Source: Protonemura montana (taxonomy: Eukaryota; Arthropoda; Insecta; Plecoptera; Nemouridae). From it: a DNA stretch of 64,000 bases. Below, piece after piece: positions 1-11,026 of the stretch. The translations under genes and the position numbers were made by a program. The stretch lies in NCBI GenBank assembly GCA_947568835.1, contig OX387609.1:3414001-3478000 (forward strand), written 5' to 3'. Every line of letters starts with the position of its first letter. Position 1 is the stretch's first letter. A model generated the notes under the pieces. The model had not been told where the DNA came from. It saw only the letters and a program-made list of their open reading frames with translations, and ran no database searches.

Positions 1-1190
1 AAGGTCGCCAATTGGTCCATCCTGAGCGGGCGATGGTCATGATGGTCATAACGCATGGTCATTCGATAGCCCGTTCCGGTTCCTAACCGACTCTACCAGA
101 CAACGTCAATAACAATTATCATCCTTAATTACCCGAGTTCGATACGTTTTCGATTGCGGCGTGAATAAAATTAGCATAACTTTTACGTAGTTGGTGTACC
201 TGCGAAGGTGTCTTGATTACAAGATAATTAAGTGTGTCCGTTTTTTTTTTTTCTATTGGCATGCTGAATTTTGCGAGTCAAATTTGACAAGCTTCGGTTT
301 GAATAATCAATTGTGATGATAAAAAAGCGACTGTTTCGATTTGGTTTTACTTTCGTTTGTACGTAAGAGTAAATTACCTCTTGTAGCCTGTTTAATTTAT
401 TCACTTTTATTTCTTTTGTTTTAAAGTTTGATTCGTTCTTGTGCCATTACTTTGCCACTTACGAGTCGTTTTTGACATTTAAACAAGTGTTTTGTTTTTT
501 TTTAACTAACGCTTATTTAAGTATATACCGTTGCACAGAATCTGCAAGAGAGTTCTCCCTGTTTTTATTTAACTTGGAAATTCCCTGCATGCCCAGAGAG
601 CAACGTCTTCTGCAAGGTACAATGGCCATCCCGAAGGACGTTCTCAATCTCTATCGAAAACCAATTGACAATCTTTGCGAAAAAGATTATGATGATTTGA
701 AACCGTTGTATAACATTTCCTTGTGGTTGAAGGTTTTTAGCGATCTTCGTGGACGATCCAAGAAAATTGACAATGAATTTTTTTTAACTTCTTATGCGAC
801 AAGAGTGTTTTTCTTAATTTCAAAGTCATCTGTTTTTAACCTTGATGTTGGTAGACTTGACTACAAATAAGATTCACTGCATTTTCTATGCAAAAATCGA
901 ACTGAAACTGAATTTAAATTGGTTTCGCACTTAAATTGTATCTGAACTTGCCAAACTATTATGTAACAAAGCGTTCAACCGTTTAACTCAACCAAATCTA
1001 CGAGCTTTAAACATTAAAAACTTTTAAATTCTTGGCTTTGTGGTCAGCTTGTTTACAAAAAGAGAACTTAGTGATAATTAAAATTGCATGGAAAAAATGT
1101 CGGTGAAATAACAAAACCACAGGCGTCTAAGAAAACCGCAATAAAAAAAAAAACACGGAAACCAAACTAGATTACTTGAAAAAAACTTAC
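1..1190. other. Presumed intron 1 of the partial fourth MMP gene
   Basis: AT-rich sequence after the donor at 1190. The 143-codon frame at 439-870 is phenylalanine-rich, matches nothing I recognise and lacks splice context. No exon supported. Confidence 0.4.
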
Positions 1191-1289
1191 CATCGCCTGA
1201 GTGTCCGATCTTATAGCAGGTGCTGCCATCACCGAAAGAGATGTCAAAATATTGACCACCACCACCGTCCTCAGCAGTAGGAACAGCAT
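1191..1289 (-). CDS. Signal-peptide exon 1 of a probable fourth MMP gene (rest lies left of the window)
   Basis: Minus-strand ATG at 1289 opens 33 codons beginning MLFLLL, with a long hydrophobic core and an Ala-Ala-Pro region typical of a cleavage site. The exon ends ACTCAGGCGATG and is followed by a consensus GTAAG donor at 1190. It has the same 99-nt length, phase-0 end and similar closing residues (QAM) as MMP gene C exon 1 (HVM) and genes A and B (EAL, KAL). No prodomain exon occurs in the 1190 bases left of it, so the body must lie outside the window. Secretion signal: clear. Membership in the MMP cluster: inferred from position, strand, length and phase, not from a matrixin domain. Confidence 0.55.
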
Positions 1290-1695
1290 TCTTGTAGCAC
1301 CACTAAGCCTAGCACAAGGCACCACTGTATTCACTTCACAAACCATTGTCAGATCAGATCGAATACCTGTCACACTCTTAACTAACTTGCTATCTCTCAA
1401 AAAAAAAAAAAAAATAATCTCTCAAAGATAGCTGAGAAAACCAGATAACTATACTTAAAACATTTAAAATTATTAACGCCTTTAATTAGTTGATTTTAGT
1501 GAAAATATTTTTTGGTAATAGCCATTGTTGCACTGGTTTTTATTCATTAAATATGTCTATCACACGGTTTTTAAAAGCTAAGAACACTCTTTTTTAGTAA
1601 GCACTGTAGAGTTTGTGAGTCAAGTTCGTTGGTAGGTCTGTTGCTCTGTCTGTACCTCCTGACAGACTGGCCGTTCTCCTCCAACTACCAGCTGG

Positions 1696-1702
1696 TTTTA
1701 TA
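1696..1702 (-). promoter_or_regulatory. TATA box, possible promoter of the partial fourth MMP gene
   Basis: Minus strand TATAAAACCAGC; an initiator-like CCAGTCTG lies about 28 bp downstream. The distance to the ATG at 1289 (about 380 nt) is much longer than for the other genes, so a 5' UTR intron or a different promoter is possible. Confidence 0.35.
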
Positions 1703-2692
1703 CAATATGTAACTATGGAGGTGGAAGTGGGGATATCAAGAAAATCGCTCTAATGAAGATCGCGTTAGTTTTTAAGTATTTACAGGGAAATATATTATAA
1801 ATGTGAATGTGTTTTTTTTTGTATGCAAATTGTAAGTTAATTTGCATATGATATTGATTATAGGTAATTTGTTTTGTTTATGTTAAAATGGTGATTGTAT
1901 TCTTGGAATTTTTGGGTTTGTTTGACTTTGCTTGGGGGTGGTTTCTTGGTGACTTATGGGTTGCAACATTTCTGGGGAATTTTTTTAAACGAAAGAAGGT
2001 AAATACAATGTCTGTTTGGTGATTTTAATTTTGAATAAATTTTTGATATTATCAAATTGATTTACATAAGAGATTCGTCCGCGTTTCGATATTTTTTTGA
2101 AACATATTAGTAAATTTTTACAATTTTCTGATCATTTCATTTCACATCGTTGAAATGTGTATGAAAATATATCATACCTAAATTATTTTGATTTCAGTCG
2201 AATAACAGTTAACTGAACAAATAATAAAACACTGACATTAATGACCAAAGAACTTATATGCCATGGTAATGTTTATCTTGTAAAAAAATACGCTTTCAGC
2301 CAAACGGTACGATAGCTATAATTAGAAAACAATCATTTTGTTATGCACAACTTTATTAATTCGCATGTATACATTGTCATTTTTAATTGGCTCGTTAAAT
2401 AACTAACAGTCCGTTAGTGCGTTATATCTCATAGTTGCAACAATCAGTTAAAAGTATTCAAAGTTTTTCACAGATACAATAAAAAAAAAAAGTTAGCTAT
2501 TTATAGAAAAATATAAATTTATTTTCAAAAGCAACTAATTTGTAAAACAAAAAAAAAATTATTAATATTTAATTTTCATTATTTTAGTGAAACAAAATTA
2601 AAATAAGCCCCAAATGTGAAGATTTTCACCTCGAAAACAAGCGCACCGCCTGCGTGTCGCCGTTCGCACGTTTCAAATACCTGACAACTTTC

Positions 2693-2804
2693 TGACGTCA
2701 TCCGCCCGGTAAGGCAAAACAACTCTATGACGTCATTCACTCACTTCTCAGAGGGAATTTCTTCTTGTGATCTTAGCTCGATAATACACCGAACGATGAC
2801 GTCA
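2693..2804. promoter_or_regulatory. Three CRE/ATF sites
   Basis: The perfect palindrome TGACGTCA occurs at 2693-2700, 2728-2735 and 2797-2804. The cluster lies about 1 kb upstream of the TATA box of the partial fourth MMP gene. It would bind CREB/ATF-type bZIP factors; use in vivo is inferred. Confidence 0.5.
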
Positions 2805-3112
2805 TTTCAAAGTAACAACCAACCTAGACACACTTATCATTCGTCATTACTTATCATTTAACACGTTTTCAAATCACCAAATCGACACAGAATCGTATTA
2901 TTTTAAGCCAAATATGGAAGCGTTCTTCAAGCACGTGTTGTCAAGAAAAGATTATGATAACTTGATTCAAGTCGATGTCAAAGTTTAAACAATGATTTCA
3001 TCTCGAATGATGTCTTGATTTTAATCAATGTGAATGCCCAAGTTTGTATAAATTGATAGAAGAGGTGATAGAATATATGTAATACACTTCAATCTCTCTA
3101 AGCATTATGCAA

Positions 3113-3917
3113 GCAAACGGTTTGACGTGTTGAAAACACAGGTTCTCTTGAGATCACCGAAGTTAAGCAACACTGCGCTGGGTCAGGTATTGGATGGGTG
3201 GCCATCATACACGTGACCAGTTCTGTTCGGGAGAGAGGTTGGAGGGATGAAAGTTAAGCAACACTGCGCTGAGTCAGGTATTGGATGGGTGACCATCATA
3301 CACATGACCAGTTCTGTTCGGGAGAGAGGTTGGAGGGATGAAAGTTAAGCAACACTGCGCTGGGTCAGGTATTGGATGAGTGACCATCATACACATGACC
3401 AGTTCTGTTCGGGAGAGAGGTTGGAGGGATGAAAGTTAAGCAACACTGCGCTGGGTCAGGTATTGGATGAGTGACCATCATACACATGACCAGTTCTGTT
3501 CGGGAGAGAGGTTGGAGGGATAAAAGTTAAGCAACACTGCGCTGGGTCAGGTATTGGATGGGTGACCATCATACACATGACCAGTTCTGTTCGGGAGAGA
3601 GGTTGGAGGGATGAAAGTTAGTACAGCAACTTCACTCGCCTTGCTTATCAACCTCTCGACAGCATGGATTTGTGGAGGAATCCTGTTGTTCGAGTTGTAC
3701 CGTCCTTCGGAAGGGACGTTAAGCCGGTGGTCCCCTTGGTGCTCTTCGACAGGAGTTGGCTACGTGCCGGCACCGGGTTTCCTCTCCTCCCTTCTAGGCT
3801 AGGCAAGGTTTGGTTTATCATCATCATCATCTACTCATTCACAGACGCCATTAGACCAGTGCCACATGGCCAGTTGTCAAAACAGTGCGTCGTTAAACAC
3901 CACAAATCAATCAATTA
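3113..3917 (+). mobile_element. 5S rRNA-derived SINE, 5 internal units
   Basis: The head, from AACGGTTTGACGTGTTG to GATCACCGAAGTTAAGC, matches the first half of a protostome 5S rRNA. Five 91-bp units follow (GTTAAGC at 3162, 3253, 3344, 3435 and 3526), each keeping the 5S internal promoter with a box-C-like GGATGGGTGACC or a near match. From 3617 comes a unique tail with the hairpin CGTCCTTCGGAAGGGACG, a (CAT)n tract, and the end GTCGTTAAACACCACAAATC. Confidence 0.88.
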
Positions 3918-3937
3918 ACATAATGCTGTCTATTTTG

Positions 3938-4080
3938 TGATTGATTGATGTGTGGTGATGAACGACGCACTGTTTTGACAGCGTGTCATGTGGTACTGGT
4001 CTAACGGCGAATGCGTAGATGATGATGTACCAAATCAAGCCTAGAAGTGAGGAGGGGAAACTCGGTGTAGGTACGTAGCT
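3938..4080 (-). mobile_element. 5S-SINE tail fragment, inverted against the previous copy
   Basis: The complement contains the SINE tail (AACAGTGCGTCG-type end, CAT-rich tract, CTCCTC). It lies 20 bp from the 3' end of the plus-strand copy, giving a tail-to-tail inverted pair of about 140 bp. It has no promoter units. Confidence 0.8.
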
Positions 4081-4082
4081 TT

Positions 4083-7000
4083 TGCAAGTGGTTTTAGATT
4101 TAAGAATAGAGCAATGTGGGTTTTTTTTTTGGATGGAAAATCTCTCCCAATTGTGTTAATTTTTTTTTTGTAAATGTTGATAATATTTAACATAAAGTTG
4201 TTACACAATTTCTTCATACTGTTTCTACAATTTTACAACTTCTTGTTCAACAATCTTCAAAAATATTTAATTTTCTACATTTTTGATTTTTTTTAATATA
4301 GCGTTCTTTAAATATACATTGTGGAGCGAAGCCATCACATTTTATAAATATTTAACTTTAAAAGAAAATAAATATTTTATTATTTTAACTTTTCTTTGCT
4401 TAAATTGAGGGTATTTTGCATTTGAATAAGGATACATAAATTCTAATAGAATTATTCATATCCTTATTTATCTGCATAAAAACGGATTAAGAAATTATGC
4501 AAGTAATTGATTCTATTAACTAAAGAGTAATGATAACTGAAACAAAATCAATAACACACGATTTTTGTTATAAAATAGGTGTGCCCAAGTGAGTAAGTAC
4601 ACTAGATCATGATAATCACATTTTGATAGTACAAATTGGCATGGTGAAAATGTTTTCTACATAAACGAGTATAATAACTGGTATCAGTGAATAGGTCAGG
4701 AGTTTGCAGAAATTCTGCGCAAATCTTGTGCAATATCTGATCAGAACTGACCTAGAGTAACTACATCAATAATCTGCGACGGATAAAACATCAAAATGCA
4801 ACACACTTCATTGGTGTCTCATTCTAAGTCATAATTTCAATTGTTCACCGTAGTTTACCATTGTTGTGACCCACAAAAAAAATGAAATATAGGTCGAATA
4901 AATTACAGTTCTTCTGAAAACTATAGAAATTTACCTTTAAGTTAATCGATTCCCTGGATAGTCTTTAAGTGGTTCACATTTAGGTACTGTCCGGCTCCAT
5001 TTGGTTGATTTTGATCTCAAAATGAACAAGAATCTTATTTATTTGCCCACGTGTAGCTTTATGATTCATACATATCTAAATTTCGCTCAATTTGTGAAAA
5101 GTATGACGTTTAACATTTGAACTGATTAACAATTTTTAAACTGTGGTTAATTTTTGTCTAACTGAACTAACGGTTGACTGGACGCGATGTGATCAAAATA
5201 TTTTCTGAAAAATATATTTAAAATAATTTAAATAAAACTTTAATTATAAGATCTAAGTAACCAGTTAGGATTTTCTTGTAAAATATACTTCATTTAATTT
5301 TTTTTTCAAATTAGTTTAGTACCGAATTACTCTATTTTCACTCGTTTTCAATAAAAATTTTGTATTTCTGCCTACACCTGCTCACTAAACCATCAAAAAC
5401 GTTATGAAAAAAGGCTACGAAAAAAATAAAATCATGCATTTGGCAAAGTTTTTACTTTAGCTATATTGGCGCAAATCCTCAAACAAAAATTTAATGAACA
5501 GCAAAGCTATCTCAATTCCTGAGTAACAAGTTTCTCAGGGTCATAGATTTTACAAGATTTACAAAATGAAATTTAACTGGCACGAAAAAAAAATATTCTC
5601 ACCTACATATTTGATTTTACCGAAATAAGTCTCTAGACAAAAAAGTCCCTAGAGAGAAAATTAATAAATTAATAAATTAATTGACAGCTATCCAAATACA
5701 TGGTTGACCAATAAGATTTAGCGTACTATTTTATATTATAAAATAAAATTTCTTATAAAAGTAGTGATAATATTTTGGTATGATTATGGTATTGAATATT
5801 GTGCATAAGAAATTGCAAAAGCCTATTTTTCAAATACCGCTTACTTTCCAGCACAATCTTTCCTTAAAAAAAACTTGTCCTTATATTTTTATCAATGTAA
5901 AGCTTGACCATCCCTTGCCACAAATACATTTATATAATCAGCTACTGTGACATAATCCAGTGTTTATGTCCAGTTTCCCCCCCGTAGCATTCTTGACTGC
6001 AGTTATTCGCGGAGAACGGAAGTTGGTGTGAAAACCCATCCCGTACTTTGTCGAAACAACTGATTGATGAATTGAAATATGTAATGAGTAATAGTCTGAT
6101 CGCCGCTTGTTATTTTCAAGTTCAGTTATCCCTAATTGGCTAGTGATTAGCATATGGAAACATGAGGTGTCACTTTGAGGACTGCATATATTGATTTTTG
6201 TCGGAAGGATTGTGAATCGACGGTTATTAGTGGTCATTTGAATTTTAAATGGATGTTCGTGAAAATATTTCCACCGGTCATTCTGTCAAAGTGATTATAG
6301 TTGGGTTAGTCAGAGTGTCATTGTTTTAGATTTTGGTTTTTTTTTCGGTGCTTTCCTCTCAATGAAACATGACAGGATGTGCGTTAATGGAATTTGTTCG
6401 ATGATGTGCGAGTGTTTTAAATAATTCCCTTGAATCGCCGCCGGGAACCCTAAGGTTTAGTAACCACACTATAAATTCTTATTTTGATTGATTTATAGCT
6501 TTTGTCTGTAACTTATTCCTTTTCAAACTCACGAAATTTGTTGTCTATGTTAATAGCGTGAACTTATTTGTGCTGAAAATGTCTGGTGCTGTCTTAAAGA
6601 ATCGTAGATCATTGCCAAAGATATAACTCATATCACAAAATATCGTCTTTTCAAAAATTGAGTAGAACTCCCAGGAAAAATAACTAATTTCCACGAAGGT
6701 TTCGTCGTTTTTTTTGGTTACTCATCTTTAAAATGTATTTTTCGGAAAAACATTTATTTTTAATGGCAATTTCGAAAGAAATCAATCAAGGACATGGTTT
6801 GATGACCTTGACACTTCTGCAATATTGATTCAGGATTCTAATTAATGCAGTTTTCTACAGTATTTCAGGACCGCTAAAGCCAGAATCTTTTCCATACACA
6901 CAAAATCGACGGCGAGTCACAAACCTGGCCAACGGTAACGAATTCTCCACTGTTTTCAGCCAGTCTCGCATAACGTCAAGAAAATTCTGAAATTTGAAAC

Positions 7001-7390
7001 AAGCTTGCAAATCTATGCACTTTGATTTCTAAAATCCCAATTCAAGGCAAAGATAATTTGGCAATATTAGCAACCACGTTCTTCACGGGATAAATGCATG
7101 AATGCAATTCGGTGCTAGCTGAAAATATCAACGTTCTTTGCAACATGCTACTTTCTACTTGCACTAAGCGTGGCTTCACCGAGGACTGCCGGCAAAAAAA
7201 AAAACATGCCAAGTGTGAAAAGTAATTTGAATTATGTGGACCAGAAATTTATTTTTTATTTTTATTTTTAATTTTATTTTTGTCGCTATATACATGTGCT
7301 AAATGTGATACATTGTCAATTTTCATAAAAGTATAGTCATGGTAATAGCATCAAGTAATATAATATAATCTTAGGATGAAATCTCATTGA
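4083..7390. other. Gene-free AT-rich spacer
   Basis: Homopolymer A/T runs and no coding signal on either strand. The 99-codon minus frame at 5938-6237 has no family features. Confidence 0.5.
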
Positions 7391-7555
7391 AATTGCAAAC
7401 GCTTGCAATGCGCGGGGTATTTTATTATTATGAACACTATAACCGTCTCAAAAATTGATGCCCCGTTTGATGCCCGTTTGGGCATCAATTTTTGAGACGG
7501 TTATAGTGTTGATAATAATATAAAATAATCATAATAATAATAGAATATAATCATA
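7391..7555. mobile_element. Fold-back element (GCAAACGCTTGCAATGCG family)
   Basis: Arms AACACTATAACCGTCTC...AAAATTGATGCC and its reverse complement face each other across a short GTTTG-containing loop. The left end carries TTGCAAACGCTTGCAATGCG and CGGGGTATTTTATTATTATG. The transcript or single strand would form a hairpin of over 30 bp. Confidence 0.72.
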
Positions 7556-8174
7556 AAGCAGAGTCGTCAGTGATATACAATTATTTGGTTGCAGTGTTTT
7601 TTGGTTTTCTGGCATTTTTCCAGTCTAGCTTCCTTTTCAATTATTTGGTTGTTAAAAATGTTCAGTCTTGTTTTAAAATCTAAACATTTCTTAACATTGC
7701 TGAGATCGTCAGGTAATGAATTTAAAAATGTAATACAATTCAAAAAAAGTCCTTTTTCATTAGACCTGTTGTCTTTAGAAACGACTTTTCCCTTTGGTTT
7801 ATGATATTTCCTTGAGGAAAAGTGAAGCTAAAAGGAAAAATCTTTGCCGCAAAATGTTCGAAATTGTCCTGGGAAGCGTACACTATTCATTAGTTGGTTA
7901 AAATTGTCAAAGATATAAAGTTTGAATTGTAATGTAGGTACCTAATAACTTAAATTTATAGTTTAGCTAAGCAGTGGTTCAATAAAACTCCGAAACTTTA
8001 ATTGTTAAAAGTCTAAATGAAATGCACACATAACGCGTCATAACCAATGTTTAACTCTTTCATGTTTGAAAGTCTGTTTGCCATTTGAAACAATATAAAA
8101 GTGGTTCGGTACCAACTTCAAATAGTTGCCCTGATATTCATTCCAGTTTCAGTAATCTAAATAGAAAATATATA

Positions 8175-8425
8175 TTTTATTATTATTAATACTATAAACG
8201 TCTCAAAAATTGATTTCCACACGGGGACACGAACCCCGATCTCCACCTATCGTGGGTGTTGCTCTAACCCATTGAGCTACTTGGACACTGGCATTTTGAG
8301 ATGATTTTAGTGTATTTGATGATCGGGGTTCGAGTCCCCGCTTGGGCATCAATTTTTGAGACGGTTATAGTGTTCATAAAAATAAATACCCCGCGCATTG
8401 CAAGCGTTTGCAATTTAAATAGGAT
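8175..8425. mobile_element. Fold-back element with tRNA-like core
   Basis: Same arms as the 7391 copy. Between them, on the minus strand, is a tRNA-like segment (GTCCAAGTAGCTCAATGGGT, then GGTTCGTGTCCCCG). The right end is TACCCCGCGCATTGCAAGCG. Confidence 0.7.
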
Positions 8426-9165
8426 TTCTTATTAAAATTAAAATTAAAATAAAATTGAGCAAGGCCCCGTTTTTTCAATCTGTTTAGTACCTAACAGTCT
8501 GTTAATTTATTTGCTTAGCAACAGCCAATCAGAAGATATTTTTTGTTCGTTAACAGTCTGTTAATCACTTAACGGACCACACAAAAAAAAACTGGTTCTA
8601 AGCCTGAAAACAAAATGACCAAAAGCTACAACAACCTAAGTTCTCTGATTGTACCACATCCTAAAGACTCATCTTTTTTTCGATATCTAAACTTCCTTGT
8701 CAATTATCATCAAGAGAAACAGGAACTAGTCATCAACGAACTCGTCACGCGGCACTGCAGCCTGTCTATTAATGAGTGTGTAATGATAATGCAATTAGTA
8801 CTCGAGGATCATTTGCACAAAGTACCGAGATGACAAGCTAATAAACGTCATTCTAAAACGCTGCGTGGCTTTTCTTGCATCCAAAAGACACAGAATGACA
8901 GGTCGGACTTTGGTTGAGTTCCATAACGAGAAGATCCAGTTGTTTTTTTGATAGATAAAATATGAATTCTAGAGACGCTAGCGGTTAAGTTGACTCAATT
9001 TACAGAAATGTCGAGTCATTTGCTATGCCGAGTTCACTTAAATTAAGTCTAATTACTTATGAAGTTATGACTATAAAGCTGACTTTATAAATGGTAGTTT
9101 TTTTTAGATAAGGGATTTGAATTAGTTGTTAAATTTTCGAATTGACACTTGGGTTTTGGTCTAAT

Positions 9166-9430
9166 CTAATTTAAATTGCATACGCTTGCAATGCGCGGGG
9201 TATTTAATTATGTTATATATAATTAATATATATATTAATATGTATATAATATATATAATAATATATTAATATATATATTATTATATATATATAATTATAT
9301 ATAATTATTTATTATTTATTAAACTGTAACCGTCTCAAAAATTGATGCCCAAACGGGGATCAGTCCATGGGGATTTGTCCCCGTTTGAGCATCAATTTTT
9401 GATACGGTTTTAGTGTTCATAATGATAAAA
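9166..9430. mobile_element. Fold-back element containing an AT microsatellite
   Basis: The left end TTGCATACGCTTGCAATGCG is followed by about 110 bp of (AT)n/(AAT)n (9205-9325), then arms CCGTCTCAAAAATTGATGCC and GCATCAATTTTTGATACGG around CCAAACGGGGA and TCCCCGTTTG. Confidence 0.68.
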
Positions 9431-10189
9431 TGCTCTTCAGAAATGATTCTATTTCAAGATTATATCTTCTAATTAAAAGTAAACACAAAAAAAAGTTGTA
9501 TAATGACACTGAGTCAATTGGTATTTGTGTTTATTTAAAAAATAAAAATCGATGCAGGTTTTTGTGACATTGTTTGTAGGGACGCGAGGCTAGAAAAAGT
9601 GCGACCGAATAGGGATACGAACTCAGGATCTTCACGAACTCTCTTAAGTTTTTAAAACAACCCATAAAAATCATAGGAAAACAATTTCGGATGTTTAGAA
9701 CTAATCTCTAACTTGTATTTCTTTGTTTATTTATTTTCCTTTACACTAAACAATGAAATTATGAAACGAGTCGTTTGTTTAATTTCTTTATTAATTTAAT
9801 ATTTCTTTATTTCTTAAATTATTTGTAAAATTCCATGTACATAAAATTGCATCACCTATTTGCCTACATTAACAAAAACGCATTCTGAAAAAAGCTTTTG
9901 AAACTGACGCAGTATTTTAACAGATGTTTACCTAAATCATAGAATTGGTCACAAAATCTCTGATCAAAAAGTGGTCCAGACCTAGCAAGACATTCTGAGA
10001 CTGACCACGGTCCACGGAGCAGCGTCTCTATGAGTGACGTCACCACGGCTGGACCAGACGACAGCGTTCAGGGAAAGTTTCGTGACAGCTGATTGACTCC
10101 ATCTCGAGAGCTTGCCCAGAGCAAATGTCTTAGAGTGGTGACCTGCTACACCTATAGCTCCAAATGTCTTAGATAATTATTATTATAAT

Positions 10190-10945
10190 GGTGTTTAACG
10201 ACGCACTGTTTTGACAACGGGCCCTGCGGCACTGGTCTAATGGCGTCGCTGAATGAGTGGATGATGATGAGGATGATGATGATGAACCTAATCTAGCCTA
10301 AAAGGGAGGAGGGGAAATCCGGTGCCGGCACGTAGCCTACTCCTGTCGAAGAGCACCAAGGGGACCACCGGCTTAACGTCCCTTCCGAAGGACGGTACAA
10401 CGCGAAAAACAGGATTCCTTCACAAATCCATGCTGTCGAGAGGTTGATAAGCAAGGCGAGTGAAGTTGCTGTACTAACTTTCATCCCTCCAACCTCTCTC
10501 CCGAACAGAACTGGTCATGTGTATGATGGTCACCCATCCAATACCTGACCCAGCGCAGTGTTGCTTAACTTTCATCCCTCCAACCTCTCTCCCGAACAGA
10601 ACTGGTCATGTGTATGATGGTCACCCATCCAATACCTGAACCAGCTCAGTGTTGCTTAACTTTCATCCCTCCAACCTCTCTCCCGAACAGAACTGGTCAT
10701 GTGTATGATGGTCACCCATACAATTCCTGACTCAGCGCAGTGTTGCTTAACTTTCATCCCTCCAACCTCTCTCCCGAACAGAACAGGTCATGTGTATGAT
10801 GGTCACCCATCCAATACCTGACCCAGCGCAGTGTTGCTTAACTTTCATCCCTCCAACCTCTCTCCCGAACAGAACTGGTCATGTGTATGATGGTCACCCA
10901 TCCAATACCTGACTGAGCGCAGTGTTGCTTAACTTTGGTGATCAA
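10190..10945 (-). mobile_element. 5S rRNA-derived SINE, 5 internal units
   Basis: The tail lies at the left (GGTGTTTAACGACGCACTG) and the 5S-like units at the right; the 5S head is lost after the first GATCACC-like segment. A roughly 29-bp direct repeat with two mismatches (TGCTACACCTATAG, then CAAATGTCTTAG) occurs at 10144-10172 and 10998-11026 and may mark an older duplicated target. Confidence 0.85.
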
Positions 10946-11026
10946 CTTCGGTAACAACCGATAACTTCGGTAATACAAATTATTACAGTGTAATACATGC
11001 TACACCTATAGTTACAAATGTCTTAG

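Noticed and set aside
439..870. 143-codon frame near the left edge
   Set aside because: No domain, no splice or start support, and composition like the AT-rich surroundings.
3116..3230. 5S rRNA genes
   Set aside because: Only the first half and internal promoter match 5S; the 3' half is replaced by SINE sequence, so none could fold into 5S rRNA.
3611..3802. Recurring small protein frame beginning [19 protein letters not shown] at many places and on both strands
   Set aside because: It is the translation of the 5S-SINE tail; it appears wherever the tail does and breaks at random, so it is not a gene family.
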